DNA of 6,874 nt, from contig JAHIPN010000201.1 of NCBI GenBank assembly GCA_018894595.1, positions 1 through 6,874 of the forward strand, read 5' to 3'. The DNA is from a bacterium. Lineage in GTDB: Bacteria > Atribacterota > JS1 > SB-45 > 34-128. Position numbers and translations under genes: made by a program. The notes beneath the pieces are model-generated. The model searched no databases. It was not told where the DNA came from and was given only the letters and a program-made list of their open reading frames with translations. Of the stretch, positions 1 to 6,713 are shown one piece after another (the stretch's first letter is position 1; every line of letters begins with the position of its first letter).

Positions 1-1305
1 AGGTAATATTTTTGAGGGAATATTTCTTTTTATTATTCTGTCGATAATGAATCCTGAATACTGTAAGCTTTCCGCAAAAACTTCGGCATTTAAAATATTT
101 ACTCCTTTTAAAGAAGTATCGCCAATTACATAGCAACACCTTCCTCCGTTTTTTAAGATACGGTAACTTTCATCAAACACTTCTTGCATATCAATAAAAA
201 AAGTTCTGATTTCATCCGCCATTTTTTTATTTTTTTCTTGCATTTTAATGATAATTTCTTGTGCTATATTACTTTTTAACTTTTTATTATTACTATATTT
301 ATGTGCAGACCCGATAAATTCTTTCCTGTACTCAGATAGGTTGTCTACAAAATCTAACCAGATAGTAGAAAGTTGGTGCAGATCTGCATACTCATAACTA
401 GTTACATAAGGACTTGAACTAATTATTAAGTCTACTTCATTGCTAGATGTGGGTTGGGTTTTTGCATCTTGTATTTTTATATTTAGATATTGTTTTATAT
501 TTTCTTTAATTTTTTGTGGGGTAACTTGATAAAAATTATTGTTTCCTCTCTGCATTTTTTTTAAATGCCTTTTTAATACAATATAGGGCTTAGCAGGTTT
601 TTTCTTAAAATCTCTGGTGGGCTTGGTGCTTGCCTGAAGCCATATTGAACAATTTTTTAAAATATGGCTAAATGCGATGAGGAAAAAATCTCGGACTGTT
701 TCGTCTTCTTCATCGTAAATTGTTCTTAATATCATTCCTAATTCATTTTTATTTTGTTCGCTAAACCAGTAATTAATCCGTTCTAAATGTTTTTGGGGAA
801 TTAGAGGCTCTATATTTGCGTTAGAAAATAAATTATGAGCTTGGGAATCCGCTAAAAATTCCAACTTTACTAATAGGTTTTTTATTTTTTCATCAAGATA
901 AGAAGGTTCTATGGGTGTAGATTTTACTTTAGTTATTAGAGAAGATATTTTATTTATGTCGGTGCCGCTACTTTTAAAACCTCTGGATATAGCGGTAACA
1001 ATAGTAGTGCCGCATCCCATAAATGGATCATCTATATGGGCATCTTTGCTAGTTATATATTCATCAATTAATTTTTCAACTAATTGGGGAATAAATTTAG
1101 CGGGGTAACGATGGTAACCATGTGTCCACTTTCCAGTATCAGATGGCTTATATTCAGCAAAAGCCCACTCTTCATCGATACTTTTCTCTTTAAATAGATT
1201 TAATATTTCCTCTGGTGTTTTACTTTTTGTTTGTATTGTATTTATGTTGTAATCCTTCGCAACATATTTCGTTGCTGTTTCTTTAATTTTTCCGGATGAA
1301 ACCAT
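1..1305 (-). CDS. DNA amino-methyltransferase (N6-adenine or N4-cytosine type), 3' end cut by window edge
   Basis: The frame runs without a stop from an ATG at 1305-1303 to the left edge: 435 complete codons with the C-terminus missing. It should transfer a methyl group from S-adenosylmethionine to an exocyclic amino group of adenine or cytosine in DNA. Visible signatures are HGYHRYPAKFIP (residues 62-73), a lead-in typical of one methyltransferase family; the SAM-binding motif I DPFMGCGTT (93-101), followed by an acidic D116 after the next strand; a conserved-looking segment CSIWLQASTKPTRDFKKK (219-236); the catalytic motif IV region DLIISSSPY (292-300), followed by VTSYEYADLHQLS; and GGRCCYVIGDT (387-397) near the break. 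Motif I precedes motif IV, with about 190 residues of mostly helical sequence between them. Motif IV reads SSPY where SPPY or DPPY is usual. It is the last gene of the minus-strand set, 114 nt after the zinc-ribbon frame, and has a strong AGGAG 7 nt before the ATG. The modified base and target site cannot be read from the sequence. The methyltransferase assignment is secure; its role as the protective partner of the upstream helicase-nuclease is inferred. Confidence 0.93.
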   Translation of the reverse strand, partial: MVSSGKIKETATKYVAKDYNINTIQTKSKTPEEILNLFKEKSIDEEWAFAEYKPSDTGKWTHGYHRYPAKFIPQLVEKLIDEYITSKDAHIDDPFMGCGTTIVTAISRGFKSSGTDINKISSLITKVKSTPIEPSYLDEKIKNLLVKLEFLADSQAHNLFSNANIEPLIPQKHLERINYWFSEQNKNELGMILRTIYDEEDETVRDFFLIAFSHILKNCSIWLQASTKPTRDFKKKPAKPYIVLKRHLKKMQRGNNNFYQVTPQKIKENIKQYLNIKIQDAKTQPTSSNEVDLIISSSPYVTSYEYADLHQLSTIWLDFVDNLSEYRKEFIGSAHKYSNNKKLKSNIAQEIIIKMQEKNKKMADEIRTFFIDMQEVFDESYRILKNGGRCCYVIGDTSLKGVNILNAEVFAESLQYSGFIIDRIIKRNIPSKILP

Positions 1306-1312
1306 TCAAGCT

Positions 1313-1317
1313 CTCCT
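1313..1317 (-). promoter_or_regulatory. Ribosome binding site of the methyltransferase gene
   Basis: The minus strand reads TTAGGAGAGCTTGAATG. AGGAG sits 7 nt before the ATG at 1305, which fixes that codon as the start. An upstream ATG at 1322 is in another frame and ends after 26 codons. Confidence 0.85.
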
Positions 1318-1330
1318 AACATTTTTTTTA

Positions 1331-1348
1331 ATTAATATTTATATTAAT
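1331..1348. repeat. Short AT-only palindrome upstream of the methyltransferase
   Basis: The plus strand reads ATTAATAT-TT-ATATTAAT, two perfect 8-nt inverted arms around a 2-nt centre. It lies 13 nt upstream of the Shine-Dalgarno core. It could be an operator for the WYL-like or another regulator controlling methyltransferase expression, or part of a promoter. Because it consists only of A and T in an AT-rich spacer, chance is a real alternative. Confidence 0.3.
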
Positions 1349-1419
1349 CTTTATTTTTATCAGTTTATAATTTTAATTTTTTAAAGAAATCTCCCTAAAA
1401 AAATAAATTAATGCCCGCG

Positions 1420-2034
1420 CTATATTTTCCTAATTTTATTTACAAGAAACTTAATGTGATACCCTTTTTCTGTTTTTACATTAATATAATTTTTATCTAG
1501 ATAATAATCATATATTTTTCTTGGCTTTACATCATTGCGATAATAAAATGTAATTGGTGTATGAAATGTTTCTTGCAATTTTAAATACTCCCATATTTCT
1601 CTAAGAGAAGTTTCCCTATAAAAACCATCACTTTCATTTTTTGTTCCTTTTTGGTTATTATCCAATGGTATTTCAAAAGTCCAATTTTTGCCGCAATTTT
1701 TGCAATAGCACCTTTGTTTTCCGTTTCTTATTCCTTTTTTTTCAACTCGAGGAGAATAACAATAAGGACACCACGATACGCTAATATTATTGTGTGATTT
1801 CCCATGTCTGTTTTGCTTTGGAGTGTAATTATTGTAATAATTTAATTTTTTTCTAAAGATATGCAGCGACCTATGACGCTCTTCTTCCCAACAATCCAAA
1901 CATAAATCAATTGATTTAAAAGGGAAATATTCTGTTAGGAGTATTTTTTTACATTTAGTGCATATTCTGTGGGTTCTTTTTTTTAATTTTTCTATTCCAT
2001 TGTTTAATTCTTCAATTTCTTTTGAACTTTGGAC
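1420..2034 (-). CDS. Double zinc-ribbon protein with WYL-like C-terminus; start unresolved, possibly a -1 frameshift extension of the helicase
   Basis: The coding frame ends at a TAG (1422-1420). The conventional reading starts at a TTG at 1899 (159 residues), but that start lacks a Shine-Dalgarno sequence and cuts a zinc module in half. Upstream in the same frame is CTKC (1962-1951), which pairs with CLDC (1902-1891) as C-x2-C-x16-C-x2-C. The frame stays open back to a TAA at 2097-2095 without any ATG, GTG or TTG; only rare starts such as ATT at 2016 or ATA at 1995 are available. Numbering from the TTG, a second zinc ribbon CPYC...CKNC (C44, C47, C66, C69) has the GxxNGKQRCYCKNCGK pattern of transposase-type zinc ribbons. 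Residues 115-159 (PITFYYRN...PRKI...YHIKFLVNKIRKI) resemble a compact WYL domain. No catalytic residues are visible. The frame overlaps the end of the helicase gene and is in its -1 frame, so the listed 5' boundary is the codon following a possible frameshift. Likely a nucleic-acid-binding or sensing subunit or domain (inference). The zinc ribbons are well supported; the WYL resemblance is tentative. Confidence 0.7.
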   Translation of the reverse strand, partial: VQSSKEIEELNNGIEKLKKRTHRICTKCKKILLTEYFPFKSIDLCLDCWEEERHRSLHIFRKKLNYYNNYTPKQNRHGKSHNNISVSWCPYCYSPRVEKKGIRNGKQRCYCKNCGKNWTFEIPLDNNQKGTKNESDGFYRETSLREIWEYLKLQETFHTPITFYYRNDVKPRKIYDYYLDKNYINVKTEKGYHIKFLVNKIRKI

Positions 2035-5000
2035 TTTTTTTTTACAATATTTTCCAGTCTTTCGTTTAGAATTTCCACTGGGTTTTTCCCAATATTAAAT
2101 TTATTTATTCTTATAAATTTATATCCATAACCTTCCAATATTTTTTGCCGATAGATATCGTCATCTTTCAAATAATATTTATAATTTGACTCATTAACCT
2201 CCTCCGAATCAGTAAAGTGTTCTTTAAACCCATCATATTCAATTACAACTTTTTGGTCATTATAGATAAGAAGAAAATCTATTTTGTAAAGTGGATGATT
2301 ATAATCTTTATTAATTTGTTTTAAATATTCTCCAACTTGAAATTGTGGAATGAATTCTATTTTTTCTTTATTGTTTTTATAGAATAAGGTCTGGTAAAAA
2401 TAATTTTGAATTTCCTTTTCCATGGGGGATTTTTTGTCGGTTCCACCAATACGCAATTTTTTACCATTCTCTAATTCATTTTTATAGTGTATCAACGCCT
2501 TTTCAATTTCATATTGATATTCCTCAATGGGCTTACTTAAAACAAAATGAATAGTTTCTTTTGCACGACTAAAACCAACATTCATTCTTTGTGCTTTTAT
2601 AGATTCTCTTTCAACGCTATCTTCTAGATTTTTTGGAAAAATCCAATTTAATCGATCTTTCTCTCTTGTTGCTACCATCGAATAAAAAATATAATCCCTT
2701 TCTTCGCCCTGGCAAGTATCGAAAGTCATTATCTTTAATTTACACTTTTCAAAAAGCCAATCCCTTATATACAAATCATTGATCTTATCAAAAAGCAAGG
2801 TTACCTGCTCTCTATGCGGACTAATAATTCCAATACTTTGTTCTATATTATTCGCTTCAAATTCTTTAAGTTTACCAATAATAAATTCTGCTTCTAATTC
2901 ATTGGTATTCTTTGTTTCATCAAATTTGCCATCATGGGCAATAATATCAATTTTTATTACATCTTCAATTGATTTTCCTCTAATTTTCATACATTGTAAT
3001 GAATTTTTATAAAAATATTTATCTGAGTATGAAATGATTTCCGGATAACAACGAAAATGTTTTTTTAGTTGGCATTCATAATTTCTAATAAATCTTAAAA
3101 ATTTTAGAATTGATTTTTTTATATTAAAATTTTCTTCAACTTTTGGCATCCAACCATATTCATCTTCCCCGTTAAGCCTTTCCTTGCGAAAAGTATTTTG
3201 GACTTTCTTTCTTAATTCGTTATTTGTTACAGTGCTCGCATTGTTTGCTTTTACATTTGAGAATTGTTTATCATCGCCAAGAACAATGAGTTGTTTTCCC
3301 CGGATAATAGCCGGCAAAGCCTGGGCAATACTTACTTGAGAAGCTTCATCGATAATTACTAAATCAAATAGATCTTTTTCCAATGGAATAAATTCAGCAT
3401 AATCGCGAATTCCTGATAAAATACATGGAAATGCTTTCTTGAGATTTTGGAATAAAAGTCTTGGAAATTTCTTCTTTTTCTTAATAATATCCTTTAAATT
3501 ATTTACTTCACCTGCATAATTATCAGTATATTCAATAATTCTTTTATCTAAAAAATAGGTCATTTTAGCAGTAATGAGATCTTCTATCTCTACAACTGAA
3601 TCAGAAAAAATATCTTTCGGTAGGTCATTAAATTGTTTTTCTAGTTTTTGTTCAATTTTCTTGTAATTAAAATAATTTAGAATAAATTCATCTGGATAAG
3701 TCAATAATGAACATTGAATATCACTTATGTTTGTAAGAGTAACATCTAATCCAATTTCTTTTGCACTTTGCAAATTATTTTTTTGAAAACTCTCGACAGA
3801 TCGAAGATCTTCTTCGATCTCAATTAATTTCTCAAGAAATCCTATGCTGGATTCTAAAAACTTAATATCTTTTTCGGTGTTTTCGTATAATAAGTGTTGC
3901 GAAGAAACATCTAACATTAAATTACAAGTATCTAACTTTGAATGCAAATATTGAATATTCTTTTCAAAATAAATAAGATTAATTAAAGTTATATATTTTT
4001 TTATTTCACTTATTTTTATATCTCTAAATTCTCGGAGTATTCCAATCTCGTTTGAAATTAAATGTAATTTATCTTTATTTTTATTATATATTTCCTTTTT
4101 TTCTTGTTTATTATTTTCAATTAAAAATATTATTGTATTTCTAAAAATTTCTTCTATATTTTCGTTTCCGTAAAGTTTTGAATAAACATGTTCATATAAA
4201 TCGTAAATATCTAAAAGCATTTTTATATATCTTTGAGGCTTTTTTATGTTGAAAAAATGATATGTTTTCTTTAGTTTTCTGGAAAGTTCACTCATTTTCT
4301 CTTTTTTAAATAAATATCCAAGAACTGGTTTATGTAGTTTCCGCAATTCTTTTATAAAATTATCAAACTCTGTAATTGCTTCGAAAATTGAAAATTCTTT
4401 CGGTATAATAAAATTTTCAAGATGATCTAATTTATCTAAATGCGTTTCGAAATACTGATTTGATAATTTTGCCATTTCTTCTGTCTGTTTGAGTATAGAT
4501 TCTTCTTTTTGGATTTCTGATAAAGACGATTCGGCATTAATATTTTTAAAATATGAATACTCTGATTTAGAAAAATCTTCATTTAAAAGATCAAATAAAT
4601 TACTTATATTTTTTAAATTCTGAAATATATTATTTCTTTTTTCAAAGGAAATATTTTCAAGTTCTTTTATTACTTTCTGGAAACTTTCTAAATCAGGAAA
4701 GGATGCTTTTATTTTTTCCAAATTTGTAAAGGATGTGCGTAATTCATCAAAATTATCAAGATTTTCTCTTGTAATGGATGATGTTTTAAAAGGACATCCT
4801 TTGACATTTTGTAATTTTTGGATTGTGCTTTTTATTCTAAAAAAATCTTTTTCAGAGAATGATAAATTCTCTTCATTGATCCAATGAATGCATGAAAAGA
4901 TATCTATATTTTTAAAATAATATTCAATATCCTGAAAACTGATTCCTTCGAAATGATCAATATTTTCTTTTATGTTTCGCTTCAATTTAAATAAAGCACT

Positions 5001-6713
5001 ATTTATCGCATCATCTTGTTCGTTTTTTTTGTGCTCATAGGAATAATAAAATTCTCTTATCATTTGAATTGCCTGTCCTTGAACTATTTTATAAAATTTA
5101 TTTCCGGTTTTTCCAAGCCTTAATATCGGGCTTTGATAATCGTCTTTTTTTCTAATTTTGTTGAGGGTGGTAGAAATTTTATCTTCAACAACGTCTAAAG
5201 CCTCTTTTTTATCAGATAAAACGAGGACGGACTTTCCACTCAAAATTGCTTTGCATATGATAGCGGTAATTGTATGACTCTTACCTGTTCCCGGAGGACC
5301 TTCTAAAATGGTATATTTGCAACTTGGTTTTTCAAGTGCCATTAAAATTTGTTTTTGTTCGGTATTGAGCGGAATTGGGCTTTCGAATACAAGCCTTTGT
5401 GGAATATTTTCTTCTTGCCATTCCTTGTCAATCTCTTCCATATAAGGTTTTGGATTTTCTTCAATAAATCCATTAACCAACTTAGAAAAATTGTCAATAA
5501 TTACTCCATCATCGTTTAATATTTCTTCATAATCATTTATTAAAGCTTCATCTGATTTATCAAATAAATATATGTAACACTTGTTAGAAAGAGAACATAT
5601 AAGATTTTCACTTTTTTGTAATTCTGCATTACTTAAATCAATGTGTTTATTAAATTCAAAAAAATTTTCAATTTTTTTTATTACGTTATCCAGAACTGAT
5701 AAAAAATTATTTTCTTCACTAATATAGAGAATTCTATCGAATTCACCTGCTAAAGTTGATTTTTTTTGAACTTGCAAATTGTATTCTTGTACTACGTAAT
5801 TAATTGCCTTCGTGTTAATAAAAAGTCTTTTTTCAAATTGAAAAGTAAATTTATTTTCATCCCTTTTTATGGTGATGGGAATGTAAAAAAGGGGGAACTT
5901 GATTTTTCCCAAAGCTATTTCATAAAAATATACATAAATTTCTGTTTTATCAATTATTCTAATATTTCTATAAAGCTGATAGGTGTCATAGAAAGCATCC
6001 CCAATAACAATATTTTTTATAAAATTAATGAGATTATTTTTAATCTCGGGTAATTTTATAATTTCACGTAAAGAATCTTTTATGTTAAAATCTTCTGCTT
6101 TCTGAAATGCACCTTGTAATACCTCTCTGTATTTTTCTTCAAAAAGAGAAAATAAAGAATCAACCATATCGGTTTCAAGTTGATATTTACTATTTTCATC
6201 TGCTATATCTAAATTTTCAAGTGGTTTATCAAGTTCGTCTAAAAAAGGAAGGATTATATTTTTAGTAAAAATATATTTTGTTTGCTCTTGTGTTTCTTCT
6301 AAAAACTTGTCATATTCTTTAGTGTAATAAGTTATATTTTCTTCAATAATTTTTTGTGTTTCATCAATTACCATTTCAATATTTTCGTCAGAAATGTCTC
6401 CAATTTTATTAATAATCAAAAAAGAAAATGAATCTGGAATATTGCAAGTATATTCCCCTTTTTTTATCTTTAATTCTTCCTTTTCAAAACCATTATTCAA
6501 AATTGTTAAAAGATTATTTTTAAGTTTTGGATATTTTTTTAAGTCAAAACCTACTTTTAAACCTTTCTGTGTATTTTGAATAGTATTCCTTTTGGGAATT
6601 CTTCCCTTTTTAAAGTCGGTATCTAAAAAATTCATAAAATATTTTGCTACTTCTTTTACAAACTTAAGAGGTGAATCGTCTTCAATATTTGTTTTATCTA
6701 TTTTTTCTTCCAT
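2004..6713 (-). CDS. SF1 (Upf1/DNA2-like) helicase with C-terminal Vsr/DUF559-type PD-(D/E)xK nuclease domain
   Basis: A 1569-residue, presumably cytoplasmic ATP-dependent DNA or RNA translocase joined to a nuclease. Helicase motifs in order: Q motif PLNTEQKQ (448-455), Walker A GPPGTGKS (472-479), Ia region VLVLSDKKEA (496-505), Walker B VIIDEASQ (1119-1126), motif III LGDDKQF (1145-1151), motif IV-like HFRCYPE (1219-1225), motif V TFDTCQGEERD (1330-1340) and motif VI RMNVGFSRAKE (1376-1386). DEASQ and NVGFSRAK are typical of the Upf1/DNA2 branch. About 610 residues, rich in K, E, L, I and N and probably coiled coil, separate motifs Ia and II. The C-terminus carries E1432/E1434, D1479 (KIDFLL), E1492-x-D1494 (VVIEYDG), H1499, R1522 and GYGYKFIRIN (1528-1537), the pattern of Vsr-like DUF559 nucleases. 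The N-terminal 440 residues, opening with YFMNFLDTDFKKGRIPKR (25-42), show no enzyme motif I can name. All motifs look intact. The ATG at 6713 has AGGAA 7 nt upstream. First gene of the set; the zinc-ribbon frame overlaps its 3' end. Helicase identity is certain and the nuclease domain very likely; the defence role is inferred. Confidence 0.96.
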   Translation of the reverse strand: MEEKIDKTNIEDDSPLKFVKEVAKYFMNFLDTDFKKGRIPKRNTIQNTQKGLKVGFDLKKYPKLKNNLLTILNNGFEKEELKIKKGEYTCNIPDSFSFLIINKIGDISDENIEMVIDETQKIIEENITYYTKEYDKFLEETQEQTKYIFTKNIILPFLDELDKPLENLDIADENSKYQLETDMVDSLFSLFEEKYREVLQGAFQKAEDFNIKDSLREIIKLPEIKNNLINFIKNIVIGDAFYDTYQLYRNIRIIDKTEIYVYFYEIALGKIKFPLFYIPITIKRDENKFTFQFEKRLFINTKAINYVVQEYNLQVQKKSTLAGEFDRILYISEENNFLSVLDNVIKKIENFFEFNKHIDLSNAELQKSENLICSLSNKCYIYLFDKSDEALINDYEEILNDDGVIIDNFSKLVNGFIEENPKPYMEEIDKEWQEENIPQRLVFESPIPLNTEQKQILMALEKPSCKYTILEGPPGTGKSHTITAIICKAILSGKSVLVLSDKKEALDVVEDKISTTLNKIRKKDDYQSPILRLGKTGNKFYKIVQGQAIQMIREFYYSYEHKKNEQDDAINSALFKLKRNIKENIDHFEGISFQDIEYYFKNIDIFSCIHWINEENLSFSEKDFFRIKSTIQKLQNVKGCPFKTSSITRENLDNFDELRTSFTNLEKIKASFPDLESFQKVIKELENISFEKRNNIFQNLKNISNLFDLLNEDFSKSEYSYFKNINAESSLSEIQKEESILKQTEEMAKLSNQYFETHLDKLDHLENFIIPKEFSIFEAITEFDNFIKELRKLHKPVLGYLFKKEKMSELSRKLKKTYHFFNIKKPQRYIKMLLDIYDLYEHVYSKLYGNENIEEIFRNTIIFLIENNKQEKKEIYNKNKDKLHLISNEIGILREFRDIKISEIKKYITLINLIYFEKNIQYLHSKLDTCNLMLDVSSQHLLYENTEKDIKFLESSIGFLEKLIEIEEDLRSVESFQKNNLQSAKEIGLDVTLTNISDIQCSLLTYPDEFILNYFNYKKIEQKLEKQFNDLPKDIFSDSVVEIEDLITAKMTYFLDKRIIEYTDNYAGEVNNLKDIIKKKKKFPRLLFQNLKKAFPCILSGIRDYAEFIPLEKDLFDLVIIDEASQVSIAQALPAIIRGKQLIVLGDDKQFSNVKANNASTVTNNELRKKVQNTFRKERLNGEDEYGWMPKVEENFNIKKSILKFLRFIRNYECQLKKHFRCYPEIISYSDKYFYKNSLQCMKIRGKSIEDVIKIDIIAHDGKFDETKNTNELEAEFIIGKLKEFEANNIEQSIGIISPHREQVTLLFDKINDLYIRDWLFEKCKLKIMTFDTCQGEERDYIFYSMVATREKDRLNWIFPKNLEDSVERESIKAQRMNVGFSRAKETIHFVLSKPIEEYQYEIEKALIHYKNELENGKKLRIGGTDKKSPMEKEIQNYFYQTLFYKNNKEKIEFIPQFQVGEYLKQINKDYNHPLYKIDFLLIYNDQKVVIEYDGFKEHFTDSEEVNESNYKYYLKDDDIYRQKILEGYGYKFIRINKFNIGKNPVEILNERLENIVKKKSKVQKKLKN
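2034..2043 (-). promoter_or_regulatory. Candidate -1 frameshift or transcript-slippage site (A9 then G) at the end of the helicase gene
   Basis: The minus strand reads GT followed by nine A and then G. In the helicase frame the codons are GTA AAA AAA AAG, which contains the heptamer A_AAA_AAG (2040-2034) in the phase used by the bacterial dnaX frameshift site. A -1 slip continues as GTC CAA AGT in the zinc-ribbon frame and gives a 1764-residue fusion, with helicase residues 1-1560 followed by 204 residues. A run of nine A is also a typical substrate for RNA polymerase slippage. It is the longest single-base run I found in the window. Stimulatory elements are weak: only a 5-bp TTCAA/TTGAA stem follows, and there is no strong internal Shine-Dalgarno sequence upstream. 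Confidence 0.45.

Larger units (their letters stand above)
1306..1419 (-). other. AT-rich spacer between the zinc-ribbon frame and the methyltransferase
   Basis: This 114-nt stretch holds no gene of its own. It is almost entirely A and T on the minus strand, apart from a GGGAG near 1400 that has no start codon at a useful distance and the methyltransferase ribosome binding site at its end. I see no GC-rich hairpin followed by T residues, so there is no sign of an intrinsic terminator here. The length and the palindrome inside it would allow a separate promoter for the methyltransferase, but I cannot identify a convincing -35/-10 pair in such biased sequence. Confidence 0.5.

Noticed and set aside
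911..1108. Plus-strand open frame of 65 codons
   Set aside because: It lies antisense inside the methyltransferase, opposite motif I, and has no ribosome binding site or recognisable product.
1420..1899. Transposase or insertion sequence, on the basis of the zinc ribbon
   Set aside because: There is no DDE or HUH catalytic core, no terminal inverted repeats and no target duplication; only the ribbon is transposase-like.
1992..2000. ATG just after the helicase stop as the start of the zinc-ribbon gene
   Set aside because: The frame reads ATG GAA TAG and ends at once. A one-base insertion would connect it to the zinc-ribbon frame (ATG GAA ATA GAA), so an indel is possible, but as given it is not a usable start.
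2779..3012. Plus-strand open frame of 77 codons
   Set aside because: Antisense to the helicase between motifs IV and V; hydrophobic composition is what the reverse strand of this coding sequence gives.
5766..6053. Plus-strand open frame of 95 codons
   Set aside because: Antisense to the helicase N-terminal region, with no supporting start signal or family resemblance.
6394..6579. Plus-strand open frame of 61 codons
   Set aside because: Antisense to the helicase N-terminus; same reasons as the other plus-strand frames.
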